A stretch of DNA of 64,000 nucleotides from Candidatus Microbacterium colombiense (lineage in GTDB: Bacteria; Actinomycetota; Actinomycetes; Actinomycetales; Microbacteriaceae): positions 186,001 to 250,000 of the forward strand of contig CP119308.1 in the NCBI GenBank assembly GCA_029203165.1, read 5' to 3'. The notes beneath the pieces are model-generated. The model was not told the DNA's origin, did not search any database, and worked only from the letters and a program-made list of their open reading frames with translations. Made by a program: the position numbers and the translations under genes. Shown in pieces: positions 24,467 to 33,585 of this stretch (the stretch's first letter is position 1; each line of letters starts with the position of its first letter).

Positions 24467-25627
24467 TTATCCGTTCAGCGCCTTGTCGGCGGCGTTGATC
24501 ATCGCCTGCCAATCGTCACGAGTGGCCTGCGTCTCTGTCTCCGCACCGTTGTCGAGGCCGAGCAGGAGCGCATCGGAGTTGGTCTTCATGAGGCCTGTCG
24601 CCTCGGCGAAGGTCGCGGCCGGGAGCCCCGCGTACGGCACCTGCGTGCTGGCGAAGCGCTCATCCGTCATGCGCAGCGCGATCCAGTCCGGATCGAAGGC
24701 GTTCCACAGCGTCCACAGCGCCGCACCCGGCTTGTTCTTGGCGTCGGAGTTGACGCCCGAGAACTGCGCCCACACGCCGGCGTGCTCGAACGGCGACACC
24801 TGCAGCGCGGGGTTCGGGTTGAACAGCGTCTGGTTCAGCGCGATCGGCACATCGCCGCTCGACAGCGGGGCGCCCTGATCTTCGAGCAGCTTCATGGTGC
24901 CGGAGGAGGTCAGCTCATCGATCAGGTCGAGCATCTTGTCTTCGCCCTCGGCCATGCCGTACCCGGCGAACACGACGGCGTTGTACCCGGCGACCGAGAC
25001 CTTGCCCTTGTACTCCGGGTCGAGCAGTCCGTCGAGGGTCTCGGGCACCGACTCCACCTTCTCGGTGTTGTACTGCATCAGTGTGCCGTTGACACTGTCG
25101 GGCATGAGCTCGGGGGCGCCGATGGTGAGGAACTCCTCGGGCACGCCGAAGCTGGCCCAGTCGACCTTCTCCCAGAAGCCCTCGTCGTACATCGCGCCCA
25201 TCGAGGTGATCGAGCCGGACACGACATCGGTGTTGCGCGAGCCCGTGGCCTTGGCCGAGATGATCGCCGACGACAGGTTGTAGGTGAGACCGCGGGTCTC
25301 GACCTTGATGTCGGGGAAGCGCTCGTTGAACTGGGCGATCACGTCGGGCGAGAGCTCGTACCAGTCCCAGATGACCAGCGTGCCGCCGTCCTCCTTCTTC
25401 GCCTGCTCGTAGAGCGCGTCGAGCTGCTTGTCGATCTCGGGCCAGTAGTCGTCGTAGAAGTTCTCGCAGCGTGTGATCGCTCCGACCTCCATGGCATCGC
25501 AGGTGGCCGAGGCGGCATCGCCCTTCAGCGCGCTGTCACCGCTCGCGGCGTCGGACGGCGTGCCGCATCCGCTCAACGCGAGCGCGAAGACCGCCGTCGT
25601 GGCGATCGCTCCCAAGGTTCTCTTCAT
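24467..25627 (-). CDS. ABC transporter substrate-binding lipoprotein (PotD/FbpA-like)
   Basis: 386 residues with a lipobox (FALALSGCGT) and a family 1/8-type extracellular binding fold: GGTLVIWDWYELSPDVIAQFNERFPDIKVE followed by ISAKATGSRNTDVVSGSI and VNGTLMQYNTEKVESVPETLDGLLDPEYKGKVSV. Between residues about 22 and 70 there is a Ser/Ala-rich linker containing two cysteines (ATCDAMEVGAITRCEN) that may form a disulfide. Start ATG 25627 has GAGAGGA 11 bases upstream. Located 55 bp after the ATPase gene. Confidence 0.85.
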   Translation of the reverse strand: MKRTLGAIATTAVFALALSGCGTPSDAASGDSALKGDAASATCDAMEVGAITRCENFYDDYWPEIDKQLDALYEQAKKEDGGTLVIWDWYELSPDVIAQFNERFPDIKVETRGLTYNLSSAIISAKATGSRNTDVVSGSITSMGAMYDEGFWEKVDWASFGVPEEFLTIGAPELMPDSVNGTLMQYNTEKVESVPETLDGLLDPEYKGKVSVAGYNAVVFAGYGMAEGEDKMLDLIDELTSSGTMKLLEDQGAPLSSGDVPIALNQTLFNPNPALQVSPFEHAGVWAQFSGVNSDAKNKPGAALWTLWNAFDPDWIALRMTDERFASTQVPYAGLPAATFAEATGLMKTNSDALLLGLDNGAETETQATRDDWQAMINAADKALNG

Positions 25628-25682
25628 GATCTGGATGTCCTCTCTGACATCAGGTGTGATTTCGGGTGTGGTGCGGGTTACG

Positions 25683-26807
25683 TCATGCAGCCAGCACGCG
25701 GCAGGCGTGCGGGACGAGTTCGAGGAAGACCCTGCCGCCCTCGGGGGGTGTCTGAAGCGGAGCACCGCGGCCGACGATCGTGCCGACGGGTTCGCCGGCG
25801 GTGAGCACCTCGGCTTCGTACTCGACGATCTCGCCGAGGAACTCCACCCGCACGATGCGCACGGGAAGCACGTTGGGACGCTCGATCGCGGTCTCGTGCC
25901 AGCGCACGGTCTCGGGCCGGAACGTGAGCGTCACCTCGTCGCCCGCCGCGACACCGTCGGGCACGGGTGTGTGCAACCGGGTACCCAGGGCCTCGACGAC
26001 CGCATCCCCGGCGCCGTCCCGCTCGATCACCCGCGCGGGGGTCATGTTCACCCGACCCACGAAGTCCGCCACGAATCGGTCGGCGGGCTGGTCGTAGAGC
26101 TCGCGCGGCGTCGCCTCCTGCACGATCCGTCCGCCGTTCATCACGGCGACGCGATCCGACATCGACAGCGCCTCGGACTGGTCGTGAGTGACGTAGAGCG
26201 CACTGATGCCGAGGCTGCGCTGCAGGCTGCGCAGCTCGTTGCGCATGGTGTCGCGCAGCTTCGCGTCGAGGTTCGACAGCGGCTCGTCGAGCAGCAGCAG
26301 CCGCGGGCGATGGGCGAGCGCGCGAGCTAGGGCGAGGCGCTGCTGCTGGCCGCCAGACAGCGCGGTCGCGGGTCGCTGCGCGAGGTGGTCGAGCTGCACC
26401 AGCTCGAGTGCCTCCATCGCCCGCTTGCGCGCCTCCTGCTTCGGAAGGCGGGAGCCCGCCACCTGCAGCGGGAAGATCGCGTTCGCGAACACCGTCATGT
26501 GCGGCCAGATCGCGTAGTTCTGGAACACCATGCCGATGTCGCGCTTGTCGGGCGACACGTGCTCGGCTCCCGTCGAGAGCACGCGGCCGTCGAGCGAGAT
26601 CACACCGCCGTTGCTGCGCTCCAGTCCGGCGACGCACCGCAGGGTGGTCGTCTTGCCGCAGCCCGACGGGCCGAGGAGCGAATAGAACGTGCCGGGCTCG
26701 ATCGTGAAGGTGACGTCTTTGACGACGGGAACGGCCTCGCCATCCAGCTCGTAGTCCTTCTTGAGCGCGTCGACGACCAGTCGACCGCCGCCGGATTCCG
26801 CGGTCAT
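25683..26807 (-). CDS. ABC transporter ATP-binding protein (PotA/FbpC/UgpC type) with TOBE domain
   Basis: 374 residues. N-terminal ATPase: Walker A GPSGCGKTT, Q-loop VFQNYAIWPHMTV, signature LSGGQQQR, Walker B LLLLDEPLSNLD, H-loop YVTHDQSEA; C-terminal TOBE-like domain from about residue 285 (EVTLTFRPETVRWHE). GAGAGGACTCGG precedes ATG 26807. A second possible ATG at 26864 overlaps the MFS stop by 4 bp and would place palindrome copy F inside the coding region. First gene of the importer operon 26807-22593. Confidence 0.88.
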   Translation of the reverse strand: MTAESGGGRLVVDALKKDYELDGEAVPVVKDVTFTIEPGTFYSLLGPSGCGKTTTLRCVAGLERSNGGVISLDGRVLSTGAEHVSPDKRDIGMVFQNYAIWPHMTVFANAIFPLQVAGSRLPKQEARKRAMEALELVQLDHLAQRPATALSGGQQQRLALARALAHRPRLLLLDEPLSNLDAKLRDTMRNELRSLQRSLGISALYVTHDQSEALSMSDRVAVMNGGRIVQEATPRELYDQPADRFVADFVGRVNMTPARVIERDGAGDAVVEALGTRLHTPVPDGVAAGDEVTLTFRPETVRWHETAIERPNVLPVRIVRVEFLGEIVEYEAEVLTAGEPVGTIVGRGAPLQTPPEGGRVFLELVPHACRVLAA

Positions 26808-26834
26808 CCGAGTCCTCTCGTCCTTCGATTTTCT

Positions 26835-26847
26835 GGATGTTGGATCC
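26835..26847. promoter_or_regulatory. Weaker predicted GntR operator, copy F (GGATGTTGGATCC)
   Basis: Shares the right half GGATCC and the left GGAT with copy E but differs at two central positions. Lies 28 bp before the ATPase start and inside the 53-bp gap after the MFS gene. Confidence 0.4.
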
Positions 26848-26860
26848 ACTGCAAGTGCCG

Positions 26861-28363
26861 TCATGACCGTCCCTCTCGTGCGACTGAGCCCGCCGTCTGC
26901 GGGACCGGCTGCGTGGCCGGTGCACCCCACGGCCGTGGCTTCTCGAAGAACACGACCACGACGGCGCACACCGCGAACGCGATGGCCGACAGCAGCAGCG
27001 ACTGCGACATCGCGGCCGCGAGCCCCGCCCCGTCCTTCGCCGACAGGTCGCTGCCCGGATGGATCGCGCCCGGCGCGAAGCCGGTGATGTGCGCGGCGAG
27101 GGTGAGGTTCATCAGCACCGCCAGCAGCGCCGATCCGATCACCGAGCCCATCTGCCGGGTCGTGGAGTAGACCCCGGATCCCGCTCCCGCCTGCGTGTGC
27201 GGGAGGTTGCGTGTGGCCGTCGACGCCAGCGGTCCGAACATCCCCGAGACGCCGACGCCCAGCAGGGCGGAGGGGAACAGGAGCAGCCAGAACGGAGCGT
27301 CGAGTGTCATGGTCGACGCGTACCAGGCCATCGCGACCGCCGAGATGACGAAGGCCGCGAACGTCACCCATCGCGGGCCGATCCGGTCGCTCAGCTTGCC
27401 GACGAGCGGACCGAGCACGCCCGAGACCACCGCCATCGGAGCGAGCATGAGGGCGGCGAGCGTCGGGTCGAGGCCCCGGGCGACCTGGAAGTAGAAGGCG
27501 AGCGGCACGGGCATCGCCGTGATGCCGACGCCCACGAGGAAGATCGTGGCGTTCGCGACCGAGAAGTTCCGGTCGCGGAAGAGACTGAGCGGCATCAGGG
27601 GCTCGGCGCGGTTGAACCGCTGCCAGACGACGAAGAGCACGAGGAGGACGGCGCCGACGACGATCAGCGCCCACACCGTGATCGGGCCGGCGATCACTCC
27701 CCAGTCGTAGACCTCGCCCTCCTGCAGTCCGAAGACGAGGAGGAACAGGCCACCGCCGGAGAGCAGGACGCCGATCCAGTCGAACCGGTGCGGGTGTCCG
27801 GCAAGATCCGGCACCAGGCGCCACGCGACCACGAAGGCGATGATGCCGACGGGCACGTTCACGAAGAAGATCCACTCCCAGCCCACCGTGTCGGTGAGCA
27901 CACCGCCGAGGATCGGTCCGACGAGCGTCGCCAACCCGCCGACCGCACCCCACGCGCCCATCGCCTGGCCACGACCGCGCGGCGGGAAGATGCGCGCGAT
28001 GATCGCCATGGTCTGCGGCGTCATCAGCGCCGCACCGAATCCCTGCACGGCGCGGGCGGCGATCAGCATGCCGATGCTGTCGGCGAGCCCGCAGGCCAGC
28101 GACGCGAGCGTGAAAACGACGAGCCCGGCGAGGTAGACCCGCTTGGGACCGAAGCGGTCGCCGAGCCGACCCGTGATCAGCAGGGGAACCGCATACGCCA
28201 GGAGGTAGGCGCTGGTGACCCAGATCACCGTCGTGAGATCGGCGTCGAAGGCCGCGAGGATGACCGGGTTGGCGATCGCCACGATCGTCGTGTCGACGAG
28301 GATCATGAAGAAGCCGATGCACAGAGCCCACAGGGCCGGCCATGGTCGGACGTTCTGGTTCAT
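26861..28363 (-). CDS. MFS transporter, DHA2 (EmrB/QacA) family, 14 TM
   Basis: 500 residues. Motif A-like segment GRLGDRFGPKRVYLAGLVVFTLASLACGLA, motif C GPILGGVLTDTVGWEWIFFVNVPVG and about fourteen hydrophobic segments identify a drug:H+ antiporter-2 protein. These usually export toxic compounds but some move catabolic substrates. ATG 28361-28363 follows the gene-free spacer after the LVIVD gene. In an island for unusual carbon compounds it may export toxic intermediates. No adjacent MarR or TetR regulator is seen. Confidence 0.88.
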   Translation of the reverse strand: MNQNVRPWPALWALCIGFFMILVDTTIVAIANPVILAAFDADLTTVIWVTSAYLLAYAVPLLITGRLGDRFGPKRVYLAGLVVFTLASLACGLADSIGMLIAARAVQGFGAALMTPQTMAIIARIFPPRGRGQAMGAWGAVGGLATLVGPILGGVLTDTVGWEWIFFVNVPVGIIAFVVAWRLVPDLAGHPHRFDWIGVLLSGGGLFLLVFGLQEGEVYDWGVIAGPITVWALIVVGAVLLVLFVVWQRFNRAEPLMPLSLFRDRNFSVANATIFLVGVGITAMPVPLAFYFQVARGLDPTLAALMLAPMAVVSGVLGPLVGKLSDRIGPRWVTFAAFVISAVAMAWYASTMTLDAPFWLLLFPSALLGVGVSGMFGPLASTATRNLPHTQAGAGSGVYSTTRQMGSVIGSALLAVLMNLTLAAHITGFAPGAIHPGSDLSAKDGAGLAAAMSQSLLLSAIAFAVCAVVVVFFEKPRPWGAPATQPVPQTAGSVAREGRS

Positions 28364-28400
28364 GGGTCGCTTTCAGAAGAAGGTCATGCGGGCCGGGGTG

Positions 28401-28444
28401 CCGGTGTCCGCCCGCTCAGCCCCGTGTGGGAGGACGGACACCGG
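28401..28444. terminator. Possible terminator downstream of the LVIVD gene
   Basis: CCGGTGTCCG (28401-28410) pairs perfectly with CGGACACCGG (28435-28444), loop 24 bases, in the 96-bp gap between the LVIVD stop (28460) and the MFS start (28363). Confidence 0.5.
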
Positions 28445-28459
28445 AGTCGTTCCGAGTGG

Positions 28460-30073
28460 TTAGCCGTCCGAGGCGGGGATGCCGACGACCGGCTCTCCCA
28501 GCAGCGGCGTCGAGACGGCGTAGATCCCGTGGTTGGCGAAGAGCCAGATCAGGTTGCGGTCCCACTCGACGAAGATGCCGTGCACGGGGGCAGCCAGATC
28601 GTCGTCGTCCTTCAGTCCGATCGGCGGCACGAAGTACGCGCCGACCTTCGGGTCCTCCGGGTCGCGCACGTCGAAGATCTGCAGTCCCGCGGCGTAGAAC
28701 GCGTAGGGGATGACTCCGCCGTGGGGCGTTCCCGTGTTGGTGAAGTAGCCCGAGCGCTTCGGACCGAACGATCCGCGCCGCTGCGCCCAGTCGGTGAACT
28801 TCGCCTCTGCGGGCGGCAGCGGCCGAGGCAGGGTGCGCACGACGCGTGGCTGCGTCGGGTCGCTCACGTCGATCTGGTAGATCTCCTTGGCCGGCTCGTA
28901 GCAGTCGGTGTTCATCGGGTAGCCCGACACGTACACGTAGCCGGACTCCTCGACCTGGGTGGTGTCGACGTTGTCACCCTCGGTGCCGGCGACGCTCGTG
29001 GGCAGCGGGCACCAGCCGACGTGGTGGATGTTCGCCGGGTCCGAGACGTCGAGCACGAAGAAGCCCTGACCACCCTGGGCGGCGTAGGCGTAGCGATAGC
29101 CCGACTCGACCGACCGCGGCATGAAGACGCCCATGCGCGAGCCGAACCAGCTCGTCTTGTTGTTCCAGCGGTCGTTGCCCTCGAGGTACTCCGAGTCGGC
29201 CTCCTCGCCGGCGCGCGACCCCGGCACCCACCAGGTGGAGAGCAGTTCGGGCTTCGCGGGGTCGGACACGTCGTAGGCTGCGTGCCCCGCCGTCCAGAGC
29301 GTGGTCTTGTACGGCTGGTTCGTGAAGGTGTTGTCGGGAGCGGTCGCCACGAACAGGTACTTGTCGCCGTAGTAGACCGGCAGGTCGAGAACGCCGTTGC
29401 CCTCCTGGATCTCGTCCGGCCCATGGTTCGGGTCGGTCGACACCTCGGTGATGAGCGTCCAGTCGCGCGGGCTCGGGCCGTCCATCTGCCAGGTGCGGAA
29501 GCCGCGCAGGCCCTCCCACTCCTTCAGCTGACCCTCGACCGTGTCATCGATCCACTTGTTCGCGACACGTCCCTTGAGGAAGTACCGCGGGGTCTCGCTG
29601 GCCTGGATGGCGATGTAGGTGCCGAGCTTCTGGTTCCACTGCACGGTGGTGGCGCCGAACTGAGGGCGAGGGTCATCCCACCCCCACTGCTCCTCGTCGA
29701 CGATCGTGAGGTCGCGGGGGTCGGTGATGTCGTACAGCTTCCAGTGGTTGCCGCCGCCGTAGTGCAGCATGAGGCGCCGGCCGTCCCAGTCGTAGATGCA
29801 CTGCCACGAGTGGCTCGTGTTCACCACGATCGGGTAGAACGCCTCGGCGGTCGCATTGAGGGAGTAGGTCTCCGGGTCGCGGTAGTCGAGCTGCCCCGGC
29901 CAGTCGACGAACACGTCGCGCGGCACCGAGGGCGTGTGCGCCGGCGGCAGGAACGTGCCGTCGGGCTGCATCCCCCAGGTCGCGGGATCGGGATCGCCCG
30001 GTTCACCCTCGACGCGCTGGAAATCCTCCGGGCGGTACTTCTTCGCATCGGGCACGTAGGGAGAGCCGGCCAT
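28460..30073 (-). CDS. LVIVD-repeat beta-propeller-like protein
   Basis: 537 residues without signal peptide or membrane segment. At least five LVIVD-type repeats are readable: WKLYDITDPRDLTIVD, AYDVSDPAKPELLSTWW, FFVLDVSDPANIHHVG, YQIDVSDPTQPRVVRTL and LQIFDVRDPEDPKVGAYF, each a predicted propeller blade. Catalytic function is not established for such proteins; some propellers of this kind act as lactonases or methanethiol oxidases. GGAGGCGAC precedes ATG 30073; an in-frame GTG at 30109 is less likely. It follows the LysR gene on the same strand with a 124-bp promoter-sized gap. Confidence 0.7.
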   Translation of the reverse strand: MAGSPYVPDAKKYRPEDFQRVEGEPGDPDPATWGMQPDGTFLPPAHTPSVPRDVFVDWPGQLDYRDPETYSLNATAEAFYPIVVNTSHSWQCIYDWDGRRLMLHYGGGNHWKLYDITDPRDLTIVDEEQWGWDDPRPQFGATTVQWNQKLGTYIAIQASETPRYFLKGRVANKWIDDTVEGQLKEWEGLRGFRTWQMDGPSPRDWTLITEVSTDPNHGPDEIQEGNGVLDLPVYYGDKYLFVATAPDNTFTNQPYKTTLWTAGHAAYDVSDPAKPELLSTWWVPGSRAGEEADSEYLEGNDRWNNKTSWFGSRMGVFMPRSVESGYRYAYAAQGGQGFFVLDVSDPANIHHVGWCPLPTSVAGTEGDNVDTTQVEESGYVYVSGYPMNTDCYEPAKEIYQIDVSDPTQPRVVRTLPRPLPPAEAKFTDWAQRRGSFGPKRSGYFTNTGTPHGGVIPYAFYAAGLQIFDVRDPEDPKVGAYFVPPIGLKDDDDLAAPVHGIFVEWDRNLIWLFANHGIYAVSTPLLGEPVVGIPASDG

Positions 30074-30163
30074 GTCGCCTCCATTGGCTGAATCGGGTGG
30101 GATCGTCACGACGTCGTGTCGTCCTCATCAGATTCACCCTGCGGGAGCGATGCTGTCCAATAT

Positions 30164-30171
30164 CCATACGG
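30164..30171. promoter_or_regulatory. Possible LysR-box core upstream of the LVIVD gene
   Basis: CCATACGG occurs here and, inverted, at 31181-31188 in the LysR/dehydrogenase promoter. On the minus strand the two sites read CCGTATGGATATTG and CCGTATGGGCATGG. Short and unproven; it could place the LVIVD gene under the LysR protein. Confidence 0.3.
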
Positions 30172-30197
30172 GTCAGAGCTATGACCATTCGGACATA

Positions 30198-31166
30198 TCA
30201 GCCGAGGGGGCGCGACTCCGTCTGCGCGTACTCCCGCTCGAACTCCGCCAGGCGTGCGCCTTCGTCGCGCAGATGCGTCAGCAGCGCGGCCGCCGCGGGC
30301 GACGGCGCCCGATCCTTGGGCAGGGTGACGCCGACCGAACGGCGGATCGAGCTGAGGGGCGTGGGCAGGATCCGCAGCTCCCGATCGTCGACGGCGATGA
30401 ACATCGGCAGGGCGGCGATCACATCGGTCGAGATGAGCAGCGTGCGCAGCGTGAGCATCGAGGTGCACTCCACGCGGTCGGGCGGAAGCGGCAGCCCTTC
30501 ATGGAAGAACACCGCCTCGAGCTCGGCCCGCAGTGCGGTCTGGGCCACCGGGAAGATCCACGGGTAGGCGATCAACTCGGCGAGCGAGTTCGCCTTCACA
30601 CCTCCGAGCACCGGATGCCCGGCGCGAGCGACCAGCCGGATCGGCTCCTGGTGCAGGCGCTCCTGCTCGAGCCGAACCGGCACGGTCGGCGAGAGACGGC
30701 CGACTGTCAGATCGAGGTCCCCGGCGAGCAACAGCTGCTGCAGCGTGTCGGGGGTTCCCTCGCGGACGACGACGGTGAGACGCGGATGCTCCGCCTTGAG
30801 CGCGGCGATGGCCCGCGGCAGGAGCAGGTTCGATCCCGCGAGGTGGGTGCCGACGGTGACCGTGCCGAGCTGGCCGGACTGCAGGAGGCGAACCTCCTCC
30901 CCCGCCGCGCGCAGTTCGGCGAGCACCGAGCGGGCCCGCTCGATGAACGAGTGCCCGTACTGGGTCGGCTTGACGCCGCGCGGCATCCGCTCGAACAGGG
31001 GAACACCCAGCACGTCCTCCACCTCGCGGAGACCGCGGGTGACGACGGGCTGGGTGATGTGCAGTGACTCGGCAGCGCGCACGAGGGTTCCCTCATCGGC
31101 GATGGCGGTCACGAGGACGAGGTGCCGGATCTTCACCCGGCCGTCGAGCAGTCGATCGGTGGCCAT
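30198..31166 (-). CDS. LysR-family transcriptional regulator of the 3-hydroxyanthranilate operon
   Basis: 322 residues: N-terminal winged HTH (HLVLVTAIADEGTLVRAAESLHITQPVVTRGLREVEDVLGVPLFERMPRG) and a C-terminal periplasmic-binding-like effector domain (LGTVTVGTHLAGSNLLLPRAIAALKAEHP). It is transcribed divergently from the aminomuconate operon across an 83-bp gap, the classical LTTR layout, so it likely activates that operon with a pathway intermediate as inducer, as NbaR does in 2-nitrobenzoate degraders. Start ATG 31166 chosen because it places the HTH at the normal distance from the N-terminus. Confidence 0.88.
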   Translation of the reverse strand: MATDRLLDGRVKIRHLVLVTAIADEGTLVRAAESLHITQPVVTRGLREVEDVLGVPLFERMPRGVKPTQYGHSFIERARSVLAELRAAGEEVRLLQSGQLGTVTVGTHLAGSNLLLPRAIAALKAEHPRLTVVVREGTPDTLQQLLLAGDLDLTVGRLSPTVPVRLEQERLHQEPIRLVARAGHPVLGGVKANSLAELIAYPWIFPVAQTALRAELEAVFFHEGLPLPPDRVECTSMLTLRTLLISTDVIAALPMFIAVDDRELRILPTPLSSIRRSVGVTLPKDRAPSPAAAALLTHLRDEGARLAEFEREYAQTESRPLG

Positions 31167-31249
31167 GCTCGGGACTATAGCCGTATGGGCATGGCAATGC
31201 ATCAAGAGAGTATTTGTCGGCATCCCTCTGAGGTTCTTAGCCTGAGCGC
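31167..31249. promoter_or_regulatory. Divergent LysR/aminomuconate-operon promoter region
   Basis: 83 bp between the divergent starts. Contains TATAGCCGTATGGGCAT (from 31177) and the AT-richer TATTTGTCGG further right. No GGATCC-type palindrome is present, so this operon appears separate from the GntR-linked set. Confidence 0.55.
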
Positions 31250-32758
31250 ATGCCTTCCGAGACGCTGACGCCTCCCCTCCGTGCCGCCGAGCCACACGCG
31301 GCACCCCAGGCGATCCACAACATGATCGCCGGCGAGCGGGTCGAGGGCATCCGCACGTTCCGCAAGCTGAGCCCCGTCGACGGCTCGCTGATCGCCGAGG
31401 TGCACGAGGCCGGCACCGAACAGATCGACCGCGCCGTGGCCGCCGCCCGCGCGGCCTTCGACGGACCGTGGGGCCGCATGACCGTGGCCGAGCGGGCGAG
31501 GCTGCTGCGCGGCGTCGCCGATGCGATCGACCGCCGATCCGACGAACTCGTCGCCGCCGAGGTGGGCGACACCGGCAAGCCCGAGGCGCTGGCGCGCGAT
31601 CTGGATGTCGCCCGCGCCGCAGCGAACTTCCGCTCGTTCGCCGACACCGTCTCGGCCGCAGGGCTCGACTCGTTCCTGACCGAACTGCCCGACGGGCGGC
31701 GCGCGCTGAACTACGCGGTGCGCAAGCCGCTCGGTGTCGTCGCCGTGATCGTGCCCTGGAACCTCCCGCTGCTCCTGCTCACCTGGAAGCTCGCCCCCGC
31801 GCTCGCCACCGGCAACACCGTGGTGATCAAGCCGTCGGAGGAGACGCCGTCGTCGGCCACCCTGCTTGCCGAGATCCTCGCCGAGGCCGGGGTACCCGCG
31901 GGCGTGGTCAACGTCGTGCACGGCTTCGGCGCCGACTCGGCCGGCGAGGCCCTGACCCGGCACCCCGGCATCGACGGCGTGACCTTCACCGGCGAATCGT
32001 CGACCGGCTCCACGATCATGCGCGCCGTCGCCCCGCGGGTGCGGCCCGTGTCGTTCGAGCTGGGCGGCAAGAACGCCGCCGTGGTCTTCGCCGATGCCGA
32101 CCTCGATGCCGCCGTCGCGGGCCTCGCCCGCTCGACCTACCTCAACACCGGCCAGGTGTGCCTGTGCACCGAGCGCATCTACGTCGAGCGGGCCGTGTTC
32201 GCCGACGTCGCGGCCGGCCTGACCGAACAGGCCCAGCGCCTGCGCCTCGGACGCCCCGAGGACCCGGCCACCACGACCGGCCCCCTCATCTCGCAGGCCC
32301 ACCGCGACAAGGTGCTCTCGTACTTCGCCCTCGCCCAGGAGGAGGGGGCGACGCTGCTGGCCGGCGGCGGCATCCCCACCCTCGGCGACGGACTCGACGG
32401 CGGCTCCTGGATCGAACCGACCCTGTGGACCGGGCTCGACAACTCGCACCGCACCGTGCGGGAGGAGGTGTTCGGCCCCGTCGCCGCCCTCATCCCCTTC
32501 GACTCCGAAGACGAGGCGATCGCGCTGGCGAACGACACCGAGTACGGCCTCGCCGCCGTCACCTGGACCAGCGACCTCACCCGCGGCCACCGCGTGGCAC
32601 AGCAGATGCGCACCGGCATGTCGTGGGTCAACACCTGGTACCTACGCGATCTGCGCAGCCCCTTCGGCGGCGTCGGGCTCTCGGGCATCGGCCGCGAGGG
32701 CGGGCACCACTCGCTCGAGTTCTACACCGAGCCGACGAACGTCTGTGTGCAGCTGTGA
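31250..32758 (+). CDS. nbaE: 2-aminomuconate-6-semialdehyde dehydrogenase
   Basis: 502 residues of the aldehyde dehydrogenase family: IVPWNLPL with Asn171, Rossmann GESSTGS region, FELGGKN with Glu270 and NTGQVCLC with catalytic Cys304. It oxidises 2-aminomuconate semialdehyde to 2-aminomuconate with NAD+. Hydroxymuconic-semialdehyde dehydrogenases are close relatives; the presence of the dioxygenase, decarboxylase and deaminase below decides for the amino substrate. First gene of a nine-gene operon, overlapping the hydratase start by 4 bp. The ribosome site is weak (GAGG 17 bases away). Confidence 0.88.
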   Translation: MPSETLTPPLRAAEPHAAPQAIHNMIAGERVEGIRTFRKLSPVDGSLIAEVHEAGTEQIDRAVAAARAAFDGPWGRMTVAERARLLRGVADAIDRRSDELVAAEVGDTGKPEALARDLDVARAAANFRSFADTVSAAGLDSFLTELPDGRRALNYAVRKPLGVVAVIVPWNLPLLLLTWKLAPALATGNTVVIKPSEETPSSATLLAEILAEAGVPAGVVNVVHGFGADSAGEALTRHPGIDGVTFTGESSTGSTIMRAVAPRVRPVSFELGGKNAAVVFADADLDAAVAGLARSTYLNTGQVCLCTERIYVERAVFADVAAGLTEQAQRLRLGRPEDPATTTGPLISQAHRDKVLSYFALAQEEGATLLAGGGIPTLGDGLDGGSWIEPTLWTGLDNSHRTVREEVFGPVAALIPFDSEDEAIALANDTEYGLAAVTWTSDLTRGHRVAQQMRTGMSWVNTWYLRDLRSPFGGVGLSGIGREGGHHSLEFYTEPTNVCVQL

Positions 32759-33585
32759 ACGCCGCTCGGGAATCGGATGCCGTGCGCGATGCGGATGAGC
32801 GACTGCATCGCGCCTCCGAGACGGGAACGCCGTGCGCCCCGGTGCGCGATCTGCTCGGCGAGACGGATCAGGATGCCGCGTACGCCGTACAGTCGCTCGG
32901 TGTCGCCCGTCGCGTCGCCGACGGACGCCGCATGGTCGGCCGCAAGATCGGCCTGACCTCGACCGCGGTGCAGGCGCAGTTCGGCGTCTTCTCCCCCGAC
33001 TACGGGGTGCTGCTCGACGACATGATCGTCGCCGACCGCGAACCACTCGACATCGGCCGGTTCCTGCAGCCGCGGGTCGAGGCCGAGGTCGCGTTCGTAC
33101 TCGGCCACGACCTCGAGTCACCGACGACCCACGTCGCCGACGTACTGCGCGCCACGGAGTTCGTGCTGCCAGCGATCGAGGTCGTCGACTCGCGCGTCGC
33201 CGGGTGGGACATCCGCATCACCGACACCATCGCCGACAATGCGTCCAGCGGCGCGGTCGTGCTGGGCACCACCCCGCGGCGGCTCGACGGCCTCGACCTC
33301 ACCACCCTCGGGATGAGCCTCGATCGCGAAGGCGACCCGCTGTCGACCGGGTCCGGCGCCGCCTGCCTCGGCAGCCCGGTCATCGCGGTGGCGTGGCTCG
33401 CCCGCGCTGTCGCCCGGCACGGCCAGCCTCTCCGCGCCGGCGAGGTCATCCTCTCCGGAGCGCTCGGACCGATGGTCGCCGCGACCGCCGGCGTCTACCG
33501 TGCCCGTCTCGAAGGCCTCGGCGAGGTTCGTGCCGACTTCACGGCCGCACAATCCATCGCCTCAGCGGAAGGAGCCGCGGCATGA
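32755..33585 (+). CDS. 2-keto-4-pentenoate hydratase
   Basis: 276 residues of the MhpD/fumarylacetoacetase-like hydratase family. It adds water to 2-oxopent-4-enoate to give 4-hydroxy-2-oxovalerate. Typical blocks: GRKIGLTSTAVQAQFGVFSPDYGVLLDDM, LQPRVEAEVAFVLGHDLE, PAIEVVDSRVAGWDIRITDTIADNASSGAVVLG. The start is GTG 32755 overlapping the dehydrogenase stop (GTGA); it overlaps the next gene by 4 bp. Paralogue of the decarboxylase at 35569 in the same operon. Confidence 0.9.
   Translation: MNAARESDAVRDADERLHRASETGTPCAPVRDLLGETDQDAAYAVQSLGVARRVADGRRMVGRKIGLTSTAVQAQFGVFSPDYGVLLDDMIVADREPLDIGRFLQPRVEAEVAFVLGHDLESPTTHVADVLRATEFVLPAIEVVDSRVAGWDIRITDTIADNASSGAVVLGTTPRRLDGLDLTTLGMSLDREGDPLSTGSGAACLGSPVIAVAWLARAVARHGQPLRAGEVILSGALGPMVAATAGVYRARLEGLGEVRADFTAAQSIASAEGAAA

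Noticed and set aside
22107..24878. 923-codon open frame on the + strand
   Set aside because: Antisense to the LLM, permease and SBP genes; repetitive charged composition and no ribosome site.
27059..30091. Very long open frame (over 1000 codons) on the + strand
   Set aside because: It lies opposite the MFS and LVIVD genes, is extremely rich in Arg, Glu, His and Asp, and has no domain signatures. It is an antisense shadow of high-GC genes.
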